From: Ascochyta rabiei
Lineage: Eukaryota > Ascomycota > Dothideomycetes > Pleosporales > Didymellaceae
Direction: 5' to 3'
Assembly (NCBI RefSeq): GCF_004011695.2
Contig: NC_082413.1
Coordinates: forward strand, 620,001 to 684,000
Length of the DNA: 64,000 nt
The notes beneath the pieces were generated by a model. That model searched no databases, was not told where the DNA came from, and saw only the letters and a list, made by a program, of their open reading frames with translations. The position numbers and the translations under genes were made by a program. How positions within the stretch are numbered: position 1 is the first letter of the stretch; each line of letters opens with the position of its first letter. Of the stretch, positions 12,701 through 24,038 are shown piece after piece.

Positions 12701-12845
12701 CGGCGGTGTCGGCTCCAGGATCGCAAAGCCTCTTCGTGGCGGAGGCGGAGACGGACCTTCGCTCCCCATCATCGGCAACCTTCAGAAGGACGGTGAAGCC
12801 GAGCCAAAGAACAAGCGCACGAGCTGGTTCTTCAAGCAGGGGTAG
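9710..12845 (+). CDS. kinA: Conventional kinesin (kinesin-1) heavy chain
   Basis: A plus-end-directed microtubule motor for vesicle, dynein and organelle transport along hyphae. Exons 9710-9714, 9774-9793, 9859-9953, 10021-12198, 12270-12547 and 12596-12845 give 941 aa; Neurospora Nkin is of similar size. The first exon is only 5 nt (ATG TC) and the second 20 nt, typical of intron-dense fungal motor starts. The motor domain has IKVVARFRPQN at the N-terminus, P-loop GQTGAGKS (87-94), switch I ESSRSHS, switch II DLAGSEKVGKTGA and neck block SKLTRILQESLGG. A long coiled coil follows to about 860, then a Gly-rich tail ending in NKRTSWFFKQG. The tail lacks the light-chain region of animals, as is normal in fungi. 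The 48-nt intron 12548-12595 is a multiple of three and has no stop. Confidence 0.96.
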
Positions 12846-13725
12846 AGAACCTCAGAGAAGAGAAGTTTTTTGGATACCCGGCATTGGATGGCTTTTAGTT
12901 TGGCATCGCACCTTCACGACGGCGTTCGATGTTCAGCAGCATGGGATGGTAGAAGGGTATGCGTTTTTCCGACGACCTTGAACGAACGTGAATGATATCC
13001 GATGATCGTTCCGACGTGTATGGGTTGTGAGAAATCAGCATGTCTGGCAATGATTTTCGCAATTATACCATAGATCTATATATTGTCTTGGATGCTGTGC
13101 TGGACCACGCGCTCGTCTTGATTTGTTTACGTACTGCATGCGTGCGGATGTAGGAGTGCAGTACATGCCAGACGTCGAGGCTCAGGGTTCACCTCAGACC
13201 CCGCATTCCGTCTTGCAGATACGACACCTGCCAAACCTAGGTTGTAGGTCTTTGGGAGAGTTTGATTCAATCACGAAGCGGCGTTTGTGGAACGCGAGAT
13301 GGGACACCCCACGTTGTTCGGCTGATTGGTACTCGGCCGAGCGACGCTAGCCGCCGTTGATGGCGCACGTCTCAACGACTTTCACATGCTCACGATGACC
13401 GCGATCCTTCACATGGCAGGGGAAGCGGAGGCTCAGCAAGATATTTCCGTCATGCGGGTGGCAGATACGATCTTTTGTCCGAAGGACCCTTGATCACCAT
13501 GTGTTTCCTCCCTCTTTCCACTCCATGCCCGCTTGCGGTTCTTCAAGCCGGTGTAAGATAGCAACCCTGCAACCCTGCAATCGAAGCTCGATAGATAAGC
13601 AAGGCGGCATGCAGAGACACGACCATACGAGCGCCCTTGGGGTGGACTCAGACGCAGCCATACTCGCGGACACCACGCAGCTTGGAAGCTTTCGAACCAG
13701 CATGATCTACCAGGTCCTACCTGCT
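12846..13725. other. Intergenic region
   Basis: It contains the kinesin 3' end and the upstream region of the next gene. The frame of the next gene is open back to 13501 without a conserved start; no other coding signal seen. Confidence 0.45.
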
Positions 13726-14724
13726 ATGGTATCGAGCCATCTTCCTACGATACCCTCCATACGGCGGTCGATAAGCGAAATTCGTGACCGAAGGCTGCAT
13801 AGCAAAGCGAACTCGATCACGGAGATATTGCTGCCTGGCACTCCACCGCCCGGCTACACATCACGAGCCAGTAGTGGTAGCGCAACACCGAACAGGCGGT
13901 CTCCTATCGCTGGCGAGGCGGAACTCGACTTCCCAGACGATGTGTCTGAGAGGCCAGGCAGCTCGAATAGCTCGGCTCCTCCGCTGTTCTCTGCGTATGA
14001 GAGCAGGACGGGTATCCATTGGAAGTACGCTGGCCAAGGTGCGCATCGGCTTGTCGTTCTAAACGGCATGACCACACGCTGACCAGATTCAGGCGTCAAT
14101 CTGATGACTCTGGCACACCGAGAGTCCAGTATACCCACCTACGGTATCGACGAGACGTCTCCTGTTCTCACGCGACAACTGTACCTGCACAGCATGACGT
14201 ACCTGCTCCGTGGCCTTCCGTCAGATCTTACACCAGAGGAGCTGCTGAGCTTGCAAGCAGCCGCACCGCAAGAGTTGATTGAGTTGCAGGCGAACCCAAA
14301 CCACCATGCTCTCATGCCTCGTCCGCAGCAAAGCCAGGTCCAGCGTGACGTACCGCCGCAAGAACCATCTGTGCTGCAGCGCATAACGGCCACACTTGTT
14401 CTGCAAGCCTTCCTTCTCATGCAGTTGCTCGTACCGTACATTAAGATACTCCTCTCACACGCATATCAGTTCGAGCGCGAACACCACCTCACCAAGAGGC
14501 TTGTCAACGGCAGCATCAGTACCGTGGACGAAGTGGGCAGGAGAAGCCTGCGGCTCTCGCAGACGATCTGCCAGATGAATGATGGGAAGGTAGGGCAGGC
14601 CATCAATGAGATGACGATCTGGTGGGTGCGAGGCGTGACGGGCGGATTGCAACAGGGCTTTGAGGAGGGACTCAGCCGGCAGCGGAGAGTTGGTGAGGTG
14701 GGCAAGATGCAGCAGATGGAGTGA
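13726..14724 (+). CDS. Conserved fungal protein with one hydrophobic segment, function unknown
   Basis: Exons 13726-14038 and 14093-14724 give 314 aa. The N-terminal part is Ser/Pro-rich (SIRRSISEIRDRR, LPGTPPPGYTSRASSGS) and ends in a conserved-looking TGIHWKYAGQGVNLM across the intron. The C-terminal part has a hydrophobic stretch, about residues 205-230 (ATLVLQAFLLMQLLVPYIKI), that could anchor the protein in a membrane, followed by a helical region. I recall similar uncharacterised proteins in other Pezizomycotina but know no function. The start is chosen because MVSSHLPTIPSIRRS resembles the start I recall in relatives; in-frame ATGs at 13525, 13609 and 13702 are alternatives. Confidence 0.75.
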
Positions 14725-15182
14725 TGTAGTGGTGGTGGTGCATTTACATGGCGTTGTGATGGCTGAAGGCATTCAGGTGGCTGTGAAGATCAGACCAGCA
14801 TTTGCATAGACCTCGTAGATAATGTTGCATTGACTCTGAGGACGGCCTTGCATTGACTCTGAAGATGGACTTGCATTGACTCTGAAGACGAACGAGATGG
14901 CGCGGCGTTGAAGTGCGTGGGAGGAGGCGTAGACTAGGCGGTTTTCTAGCGCGTTGCGACCCCTAACGCGACTGGACTGACTGGCTGGTCCAAGCGCAAA
15001 AAGTCGAGGGCGAAAGTTTGCTCTGGCACCATCGCTGCTCTCCCATCGACATTCGCCCTTTGACATTGAGGCGCCTTTCTTTCAGACGCCCTCATTCGCT
15101 CTAGTATACCAACCCTCTGTTCTGCGATACCCCTCGAGCCTTGACAACCCCGCGGTGAACCTCCGCAACCACTTTGTCCATC
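14725..15182. other. Intergenic region with 23-bp repeat
   Basis: This is the promoter and leader of the DEAD-box gene. Three tandem 23-bp units lie at 14825-14893 (separate entry). No coding signal. Confidence 0.5.
14825..14893. repeat. 23-bp tandem repeat, three copies
   Basis: Units begin at 14825, 14848 and 14871, each starting TTGCATTGACTCTGA(A/G)GA; the last few bases vary. The array lies about 290 bp upstream of the DEAD-box start codon. Confidence 0.9.
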
Positions 15183-17529
15183 ATGTTTGGCGCATTCAGA
15201 AGATGTCCGGCGACACTGTCGAGGAGCCTCTCCAAGGCCGCAGTCGCGTCCAACGTGCTCCGCACACCCCTCACACGCACATCGGCCGTCCTGAGGACAC
15301 CGTCGTCGCGCATCGCCAGCGCCTCGGTCGCCGGCTTCCACCACAGCGCGAGGTGGCAACAGATTGCGCAGGACGTCGAGGCAGAGCAGGCCGTTGCTGA
15401 GCATGGGCCGGCCACGACCTTTGCAGAGCTGGCCACGCGCGGCCTGGTGCACCCCAACCTCATCAACACCATCACCAGGCAGATGAAGATCGAGACCATG
15501 ACCGACGTCCAGCAGCGGACCATCAACGAGGCCCTCAGCGGCGTCGACATGTAAGCCAGCATTCACTCCAGGGACAGCGTGCAGCTGACTGACCTGCCCA
15601 CAGTATTGCACAGGCAAAGACAGGTACCGGCAAAACCCTCGGCTTCCTTGTCCCCGTCATCCAGCGCATCATCACAGCCGACCCCAAGCTCGGCGAGAAG
15701 ACCCGCGGCTACAAGCGCGCAAAGGCCGACGACATCAGGGCCATCATCATCTCCCCCACCCGTGAGCTCGCCGAGCAGATTGCTGTCGAGGCCAAGAAGG
15801 TCACCCAGAACACAGGCCTCGTCGTCCAGACGGCCGTCGGTGGCACCATGAAGCGTCAGATGCTCCAGAAGACCCAGCGTGAGGGCTGCCACCTGCTCAT
15901 CGGCACGCCTGGACGTCTGTTCGATATCCTCTCGGACCCCTACTCGGGCGTCAAGGCGCCCAACCTCAACGCCCTGGTCATGGACGAGGCCGATCGCCTG
16001 ATGGACGACGGCTTCACCAAGGAGATCGACGAGATCAAGCAGCACCTCCCCGACCCCGAGGTCGTCGAGCGCCAGAACCTCATGTTCTCTGCCACCGTCG
16101 CCCGCGATGTCGTCGACCTGGTCCGCCGCACCCTCCGTCCCGGCTTCCACTTCGCCAAGTGCGTCAACGAAGAGGAGGAGCCCACACACGCCCGTGTCCC
16201 CCAGAAGCAGGTCATGGTTGCCGGATTCGAGAACATTATGCCCTCCCTCTACGAGCTCGTCCTCAAGAAGCAGCAGAGCGCCATGGCCGGCGAGTCCAAC
16301 CCTTTCAAGGCCATCATCTACTTCAACTCCACCGCTGAAGTCACCCTCGCCGCCTCCGTCTTCTACAAGCTTGGCGGCGGTTTCAAGCGCAACTCGGCCC
16401 TCTCCGGCCTCCGCAGCTTCGAGATCCACGCAAAGCTCTCCCAGGCTCAGCGCACCCGCGCCTCCGAAGACTTCCGCGCGTGCAAGTCTGGCCTCCTCTT
16501 CTCCTCCGACGTCACAGCACGGTAAGTTTGAAATCTCGTCTTGTTTTTGAAGCCATAAGCACTACATTTTCGTTCTTCTCATTTTTCTCTTTTTCTTTTT
16601 GGTGGTCGAGGGTGCCTTATCGCCTGGACTTTCCTTTGTTTTTCTTTTTTCATCATTTACGTCGATATTCTACATCGCCAACTTCTGACCTCTTTCCAAC
16701 TTCTTCAATGGTCTCTCAACTCTTGAATTTATCAACTACATCGACATTTTGCTAACATAACACCATTTAAAGAGGAATGGATTTCCCCAACGTCACTCAC
16801 GTCATCCAGATTGGTCTTCCCCGCGACCGCGAGTCGTACATTCACCGTCTCGGCCGCACTGGTCGCGCGGGCAAGGAGGGTGAAGGCTGGATCGTCCTCA
16901 CACCCTTTGAGAAGGGCGAGATCCGCCGCCGTCTCCGCGGCCTGCCTCTCGTCGACGCTACCGCTGACCTCGAGACGGCAGAGATCGACATGAGCCAACC
17001 GGCAGAGGTTCCTGAGAACGTGGGCAGGATCCTTCAGGAAATCACCGATGCGCACAAGAAGGTCTACCCGGACCAGCTTGATGCTGCGTTCCGCGGCCTG
17101 TTCGGTAGCTTCCAGTGGTACGGCGACAAGCAGGGTCTGCTCGAGGGCGCCAACAGGCTTGCCGAGTTCGGCTGGGGCATGCCTACTCCCCCTCAGCCTC
17201 CTTCTAGCCTGTTCGCTGGCGGCAGGCGAGGTGGCGGCGGTGGTCGCAGCCGTGGCGGCTTCGGCGGAGGCCGTGGTGGTGACCGTGGCGGCGACCGTGG
17301 CGGCTACCGCCAGGACCGCGGCGGCGCTGACGCATTCAGCGGTGGCCGCTCTGGCGGATTCGGCGGCGACAGGCGAGGCGGTGATCGCGGCGGCTTTGGC
17401 GGAGACCGTGGTGGTGACCGTGGAGGCGACCGAAGAGGCGGCGACCGTGGCTTTGGCGGCCGTGGCGGCCGTGACGGCGGCTTTGGCGGCGAACGACGCG
17501 CTCCTCGTCAGGAGTACTCTGACTTTTAG
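15183..17529 (+). CDS. MSS116: Mitochondrial DEAD-box RNA helicase (MSS116/CYT-19-like)
   Basis: An ATP-dependent RNA chaperone, by family expected to assist group I/II intron splicing and translation in mitochondria. Exons 15183-15550, 15604-16521 and 16773-17529 give 680 aa. The first 60 residues are rich in Arg, Ser and Ala and lack acidic residues, as in a mitochondrial presequence. Motifs in order: Q-like region near 105, AKTGTGKT (127-134), [18 protein letters not shown] (250-253), [17 protein letters not shown] and [10 protein letters not shown]. The C-terminus (about 578-670) is a long [13 protein letters not shown] RGG tail for RNA binding. Intron 2 is 251 nt, unusually long for this window and pyrimidine-rich, with GCTAAC about 20 nt before the acceptor. 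Mitochondrial location is inferred; no targeting program was run. Confidence 0.92.
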
Positions 17530-18270
17530 ACCGCCAACCTCCAACCTCGTTTTCGTCTGAAACCCGAAGTCTAAGGCTGGACTGAAGTCTTATGACTGAC
17601 GGCAGAAGACAGACGGTAAGAAGCTAAACGGCCGCGACCCTTTGTACACTACTACTTCGCTTCACGTCAGAGCGTCACGCACTTCCTTCACTGTACCATA
17701 TGTATACCCACAATCTGTCTCGATAAGCAACAGAAAGAAAGCACCAACGAAGAGAGCCGGAGAAAGTCAAAGAGAAAAGCCAGACGGGTGTTGCTCTGCT
17801 CGACTGGATGGATGGGATGGGATGGGACGGGATAGCATTGGGCGGCGTTTAATACCGGCATTTTACCCCGGGAGAGCAGGAAAAGCCTTTTTCTTGTTCT
17901 TCTTCTTGTTCTTCTTCTTCTTTAACACTGGAATAGGCGGGCGGGCGAAACGGCACATCTCCATTCTTGATTTGGAGTCTATCTAGAGAAAGAGAGCGAG
18001 AGCGAGAGAGAGAGAAAGAGGGATGTAAAGAGATACTGATGTAATGTACGATGACTACGTGATTTGTAAATACAGATTCCCCTCCCGGCAGTAACCACCG
18101 TGCTGTTCCAAAGTCGATGTCGTGTGCACGGTACAGTACGATCTTGCTATATTGTGACTCGCACGCAACGTGATTCTACATTTTGCCTCTTTGGTATTCC
18201 GCTGCTGAGAGTCGGCTTCGTACTCGCTTGTCCCGGAGTACACGTAGCTATCCGAACTTCGAGAAAGTGT

Positions 18271-18301
<31 letters not shown>

Positions 18302-19385
18302 GGGGGCGGATCCCTGTGACGCTGGGGTCGAAGTTCCCTTCCATGAATGCTCACGCTGAGAAGATACATATGCTCCCGGTTGAGCGTCGCCATGGGGCTA
18401 GTAGGCTTCTTTCCAACCGAAGTGGTATGAGGTATATAACATGCAGGAGTATGAACGCCAGAGATGCAAAGAAAGACTGCAGGAGCCAAGAACATTGAGG
18501 ACAAAAGTAATCAAGCTCGAAAGACGGTGTTGGAAGATTGAAAGCGGGTGACCGTTTACCTACGAGTAGACAACAGCGGGTTATGTATATGGGTAGGTGT
18601 TGGTTTGCTGCTCTTTCAACAATCATCAGCAAACTCTCGCTCGTAAGATATGTCAGCACGATCTTGCCCTCATCTGGAGAGAGTATCGACCTAGTCCAAC
18701 GGTAGTCGCTGACAGGATTCTTGCCCCAAAGCTATATTGACAGTAGTTAGGTGGAAAATCGATCGATTTAGACGTCAGAAGACGCGCTATTGGAGATACA
18801 CAGAGCAACCCAAAACGGTAACAGCCACCCGTGGAAGCCACCTCTCAACAAGCTAAGCAGCCGCTCAACCTTGATCGCACCGAGAGCCGATGAGGTTGAA
18901 AATGAAACATGGCCCTCTGTCAGCCCAATGTTCTGTTAAAACCTTGTTGACTAGCCAAACCAATTCCGCATGGATACGGGCGTTTTTTAGAGCATTTTCG
19001 TTGTCAGCGATTTGCCAGTGTTTGCCGTCTAATCTGTGGCTGATCATATCACTACAAAAACCACTTGTGCAAGCATTAAAACTACTCGTTCGAGGTAGAC
19101 CTTTGGTGTTCTTAACTCCTCTCCACTCCGAGTATCCAAGCCGCTACAACGACGCTGAAGACTTGCAGCAGATCGTTCTCAGTAGTGAAGACGATATCTG
19201 CCCAAGCGGCCTGCAGTCCGGCTGCGGTCTCTCTTGGCTTGACGTCGCGACATCCCATTCCGTTCGTATATGTTGTTTCGCGCACGCTCCCGACTTCCCT
19301 TGTAAGATGTCGGTCGGTCTGGGAATGTGTCGGGGTCCGGGGAAAGGCTACAGCGCTTGTGGGCTGAAAGGGTCAGTACGCTAAT
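17530..19385. other. Intergenic region with simple repeats
   Basis: Between the tail-to-tail DEAD-box gene and the minus-strand gene ending at 19386. It contains a GGGAT-type tract near 17810-17833, a GA-rich tract (about 17984-18022) and a GT/poly-G tract (separate entry). Short open frames at 18890-19384 show no domain and I do not call them. Confidence 0.5.
18267..18306. repeat. (GT)9 followed by a run of 22 G
   Basis: Nine GT dinucleotides run directly into 22 consecutive G residues. Such a poly-G run is uncommon and prone to length error in sequencing or replication; the minus strand would be a poly-C tract. Confidence 0.9.
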
Positions 19386-20483
19386 TCAGACGAAGAGCTG
19401 GTGGAAGGGAAAGGGGGCTTTACCGGGAGGCACATCTCGGCGACCCTTGGAGATTCTGGCATCGAGTACTCTGTCACTTCGACGAGGAGCGCTCTGGCAT
19501 GCAGCTTCTGTCTTCATCTCGTCGAAAGGGGCTTGCCGAGACGCGAAGTCGAAAGCAGGGTTGCGCTTTGGCGGGTATTTGGGCGACCGCTGAGCTTCCT
19601 CTGGAATCATCCGAATCTCTTCCGGGCCTGTGGTCTTATCATAGCACTCCTTGTGTAACGAGATTGCGCGATCGTCATGTAGGCTCGGACGGTCGCCTTC
19701 CGTAATCTCGATGCTTGGTCGTGTAACGTCCTGTAGAAAGCCAACGCCAGCTACATATTGGTGTGGGGCAATAGGCTTGTAAAAATTGCCATCTTCGTCT
19801 TGTGCGTAGACACCGTCGCGCATGAGCTCGAACTCGCACTTCTGTTCGTATCTGTTGATCGCCCTCTGGATACGCTCGCACAATAGCTTCAGGAAGTTTG
19901 CGTCCCGCTTGACCTGCTGCATCATCTTCTTGTCCTGATCTCCCTGCTGAGCAATGACGCGCTGCCAATGCCTCAAAGCGAAGATGTCGCTGTGTAAGCG
20001 CTTGCCCACGTCTCGGATTGTAGCGATATCCTCGGACAACCAGCGCTGTCCGCCTTCAGCATCGCGCTCATAGTTCATAACCATGTCGTAGTCGTGTGCT
20101 GTGCGTCTCATGAGGTCATCCATGGATGGATGCCAGATCTGAGGTAGTCGCTCCTCCTCAAGCTCACCATGCTGCTGTAAATTTACATTCGGTGACGCGA
20201 CCTTTGTGTTTTGCGGACGGCGTGACACGACAGGAATCAGGTTTGGGTTTTTGAAAGCTTGACGAGGCGGCTCGGACGTGCCATGGGTAACAGGTACGAG
20301 GCGCGAGTCATATAGCAGCGGCTGTGAGAGGCTAAGATGAGATGCTCGCGCTGTCATGCGAGATGGCGCGATCGACTCAGACTGCACAGACGATTGTTGG
20401 AGACCTCGGTGTGGTAGCGGACCGTCTGAAGGGCGCCATGAATTGTGGCGGTGTGGCTCTTGTTCGATATGCTCGCGCGCCAT
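19386..20483 (-). CDS. Uncharacterised protein, predicted helical core
   Basis: A single-exon gene of 365 aa starting MAREHIEQEPHRHNSWRPSD. I do not recognise a family. The first 115 residues are polar and probably disordered. Residues about 120-240 look folded and mostly helical, with regularly spaced charged and hydrophobic residues (for example DDLMRRTAHDYDMVMNYERD, IRDVGKRLHSDIFALRHWQR). The C-terminus is again polar and rich in Arg/Pro. The upstream open frame continues 15 codons to a TTG, so the ATG at 20483 is chosen. It is divergent from DBF4 with a repeat-rich spacer. Real-gene status rests on the long frame and the structured middle. Confidence 0.65.
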   Translation of the reverse strand: MAREHIEQEPHRHNSWRPSDGPLPHRGLQQSSVQSESIAPSRMTARASHLSLSQPLLYDSRLVPVTHGTSEPPRQAFKNPNLIPVVSRRPQNTKVASPNVNLQQHGELEEERLPQIWHPSMDDLMRRTAHDYDMVMNYERDAEGGQRWLSEDIATIRDVGKRLHSDIFALRHWQRVIAQQGDQDKKMMQQVKRDANFLKLLCERIQRAINRYEQKCEFELMRDGVYAQDEDGNFYKPIAPHQYVAGVGFLQDVTRPSIEITEGDRPSLHDDRAISLHKECYDKTTGPEEIRMIPEEAQRSPKYPPKRNPAFDFASRQAPFDEMKTEAACQSAPRRSDRVLDARISKGRRDVPPGKAPFPFHQLFV

Positions 20484-21354
20484 GAGGATGATTGGCGCAG
20501 ATGTACAGATGTTGAGAAGGGTGTGCAAGGATAGAGGGAACAGAGAGCATGGTTGGGTTGGAGTTGCGGTGAAAGCGACTCATCTTATCTACGGACGTGA
20601 AGTGAAGTGAAGTGAAGTAGAAGCAATGAGAGAGCAAACGAGGTGTGGATCCTTCTGGAGGTCTGTCAGGTTTCAAGAGACGTGCAAGAGAAGAAGGTCA
20701 GGGTGCAGCAAGATATGAGGTGGGTTGCGTGTGGTTGCGTGTGGTCGTGTGTGGTCGTGGTGTGTGGTGGTGTGTGGTGGTGTGTGGTGGTGTGTGGTGG
20801 TGTGTGGTGGTGTGTGGTCGTGATGTGTGGTCGTGGTGTGTGGTCCTGGCGTGTGGTCCTGGGCGGCCCTGTCCTGCCGTAAGCAGAGCATTGCGATGCA
20901 ATGCAGACAGAGTCGGCCCAAGCACGGCCTGGCTCATTGTTGGTGTTGTTGTTTACGGCGAGGTAGGCGAGGGGTTGTCCTGGAAGCCGCGATCGTGCAC
21001 GGCCAGGCCCAGCGCGAACGGGTCCAGTTCTCTCTCGAGTGATGCCAGCCACAACAACACACACTCGTGCCGGCGCAATCACGGCAGACGGTGTCTCGCA
21101 ACGCGCCCTCGTTCGCTCCATTGCGCCCTGCTAACACTGCAGCCGACCGCCGACCGCCGACCGCCGCAGCACACGCCCGCCGGCAATGGACGCATCGCGC
21201 TGCTGAAGAACCCCTCGACGTGCCCTGTTCCGTCGCGTCGTGAACGCCGTGAGCGCCGTGGGCTTGCCAAACTCAGACAGTCCCGCCCCACCCGTCCACC
21301 TCGCTACCACCACCACCACTCACGCGCCCAACCACCCGCTGCGGACGACCGCGC
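20484..21354. other. Divergent promoter region with minisatellite
   Basis: Shared upstream region of the unknown minus-strand gene and DBF4. It contains a GTGAA pentamer run near 20596-20616 and a strongly strand-asymmetric GT-rich minisatellite (separate entry). Open frames within it come from the repeat. Confidence 0.55.
20723..20872. repeat. GT-rich minisatellite, 10-bp unit
   Basis: The central part (20761-20815) is a near-perfect array of TGTGTGGTGG, with at least five identical units, flanked on both sides by degenerate GTGTGGTCGT and GTGTGGTCCT versions. About 150 bp on one strand are almost free of A and poor in C. It lies roughly 480-630 bp upstream of the DBF4 start. Confidence 0.9.
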
Positions 21355-23272
21355 ATGGCCGCTGTCGCTGTCCCGCAGTCTCCCCGGCTCTCTGCAAACA
21401 TGGCAAATCGTCGCGTGCCGCTGGCCAGTTTGCAGAATGCCACCAACTCGCCCATACGCGCCCCTGTCGTCGCCGGAAAGCGCCAACGCTCGCACGCGAG
21501 CGAGCAACGCGACATGCCCTACGGCCAGCCCCCGCAGAAGAAGCAGATGATCGAGGTCGACGATGCCGAAGCTCGCCGCCATGGCCTCGTCCGCCGCAGC
21601 GGTGCCCCTACCACGGCCTTGACTAGGAAGCTCGAGGCTGCCCGTGAGACCAAAGCACCGCCCAAGCAGCCCGAGAAGACGCAGCGAGTCACAAACGACC
21701 TCGAGACCATTCGCCAGTGGCAGCGACACTACCGCAAGCTCTTCCCGCAGTTCGTCTTCTACTTCGACAGCGTCCAGGAGCCCCAGAAGGACAAGCTCAT
21801 GAGTCGAGCTCAGATCCTTGGCTCAGTACGTCCGACACGTCCTGCCACACCTTGCCCTCTGCTAACACCATGACAGCGCGAGGTCACCTTCTTCTCCCGT
21901 GAAGCTACCCATGTCATCACCACGCGTCCCATTCCTGTCGACGTCGACACCAGCTCGTCAGCCCACGCCAAGGGCACCGTCAACCCAGCCCAACTGGAAA
22001 ACAAAAAGTCCGTCTTCGACGCTGCACTCTCCAAGTCCGGCCAGTCGGGCCGTGGTGACATCCTCGTCAAGGCGAAGGAGTTGGGAATGAAGATATGGTC
22101 GGTGGAGAAGCTTCAGCGTATGGTCGACACCATGTTCAGCAAAGAGACGGGAGAGGACATCCACTACACGACGCGTCATGGTACCGTCGCTGGACAGAAA
22201 GCCCGTCAGGCTGATTTGCAAAGGTTGCTGCAGAACGAGAAGTTGGATCGAGATTATGTCATCGGTGCTCAGGATATGGTCCAGCTCCGTGGCTACCACG
22301 TCTATGTGCACGACATGGATGAAGTCACACGCCCTGTCATGATCAGAGAGTACCAGAAGGTCGAGAAAGAGAAGGGCAAGTGGCCGCAGTTCCGCGCCTC
22401 AGGCAACGGCAAGTGCCCCTTTGTGGAAGATCCTCACTTTGGTCGTCGCCAACAGGAGGAGCAGGAGGAGCGACGAGCACAGAGGGCTCTAGCAGCCGCT
22501 CCGCGTACTCGTGCTGCATCAGCCATGGAAGAAAAGCGCGTCCTGGGCGAGAACAACAACTTGGCTCAGCGCGAGCCCGCCCCAGCTGCAATCAAGAAGG
22601 AAAAGCGCGAAGACGACGCGAAGCCTTTAGATCCTCCCAAGGGTCTCCCCCTTAAACGCACATCCACCGAAGGTCCCCCCATGTTCGGCAGTGCCCAAGC
22701 CAACGTACGTGCTATGCCGCGCTTCATCGGAGGAGAGCCCGTTGCCTCTGGTCTTCATCAGTCCAACGTGACTTCCGCCATCCAATCCCAGATGATATCC
22801 TCGACCGCCGCCGCACCGCGGGCCGGAAATAGCAAGGAGGTGAACCAACTGCAGCGCAAGGTTTTGGAGAAGAACAGTGTCACGTCAGCCAACAGCGGCT
22901 ACTCCTCTGTCATGAACGATGTGCGCGTTCCTCTCAACCAAGACCATACTCAGCCAATGCGTGCTGCCAAGCGCAAGGCTCAGGAAAGCCTCAGCCAGGC
23001 CCATGAAATGGCCGAACAAGAGAGGCAGGCCCGCAAGATTGCTGCGCTGCGCAGACGCAAGACTGCCGAAAAGGAATTGAAACCTGGCTATTGCGAGAAC
23101 TGCAGGGAGAAGTTCAACGACTTCGACGAGGTGCGCAACGTCCCTGTCTGTTACCGTACTGGAGCTAACTCATTCACAGCATTGTGTCACTCGCAAACAC
23201 CGCAAATTCGCCGCGACAAACGAGAACTGGGCTGAGCTTGATGCTCTGCTTGCCCAGCTCGATCGTCAATGA
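21355..23272 (+). CDS. DBF4: DBF4-type regulatory subunit of Cdc7 kinase
   Basis: Activates Cdc7 to phosphorylate MCM and fire replication origins in the nucleus. Exons 21355-21825, 21877-23130 and 23180-23272 give 605 aa. A BRCT-like motif N region (about 120-250: FPQFVFYFDSV, VTFFSREATHVITTRPIP, IWSVEKLQRMVDTMF) is followed by motif M (about 292-316: RGYHVYVHDMDEVTRPVMIR). At the C-terminus is the Dbf4 zinc finger, GYCENCREKFNDFDE + HCVTRKHRKFA, with Cys563, Cys566, His576 and His582. Intron 2 cuts this finger exactly between its Cys and His pairs. The Aspergillus orthologue is nimO (recalled). The ATG at 21355 is used; MANRRVPLAS at 21400 is an alternative start. Confidence 0.93.
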
Positions 23273-24038
23273 GCTCTACGCACAGCATACGAATCCACGT
23301 TGCATTTACCACGGCGCTGATGCACAACTAATACCCACGCCACGGCTTCCCTTCCGACTCTGTTCACTTCGCGGCGGTCCTCCCACATGAGACCGTGTAC
23401 TCTGCGACTACCTGTTTCATAGCATTTTCGCAACTTGCAGCATTTTTGAGGCGTACTTTATCTTCATCTTGGTGGGTTGGTGGGTTTGATTCATTTTGGC
23501 GGAAACATCTTGACCATTGACACCGGTGCTGCATCCAGCTACTTGTCCATACCATTGCATGCACAAGGTCTTCCTGTGCCACCGCTTTGCCGTTCGCCTC
23601 CGATAACTGGTCGGCTGATGTGTTTGAGAAGGTGGATGTTGAGTCATGGTGGATTAGTGAATATTTTGATGGGAAACGAAGAAACATGGCCATCGGCGCA
23701 AGCAAATGCTACTGCAGGCCCAAATATGTATCATTATCGGATTTGATATCTAGAACTGTATCGAATGCGATGAAACATATCGTTCATAGAAAACCTTCCG
23801 TTTGAAGAGTAATGTGGTTGGCATGGCGGGGTCTGATTGGTCAGTTACGCGTTTACACCGACTTGACTTCTTCTTCCACCAGTCGTGCGCTCAACATCTA
23901 CAACAACCTGCGGAGTTCACCACTTCTACCATTCGAACTTCGGACACTCCCATATCCTGTCTTCAACTTTGAGCTCGTTGTTGCAAGCAAGTTCTCGTCG
24001 GCCGCTTTGTACCCCGCCACTTTCAGGCCGCTGCCCTC
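23273..24038. other. Intergenic region
   Basis: DBF4 3' end and ATG12 promoter. Short open frames at 23417-23805 have no recognisable content. Nothing else seen. Confidence 0.45.

Noticed and set aside
15563..17544. Minus-strand frames of 288 and 270 codons opposite the DEAD-box gene
   Set aside because: Low-complexity Leu/Glu/Ala products mirror codon bias and the RGG repeat of the sense gene.
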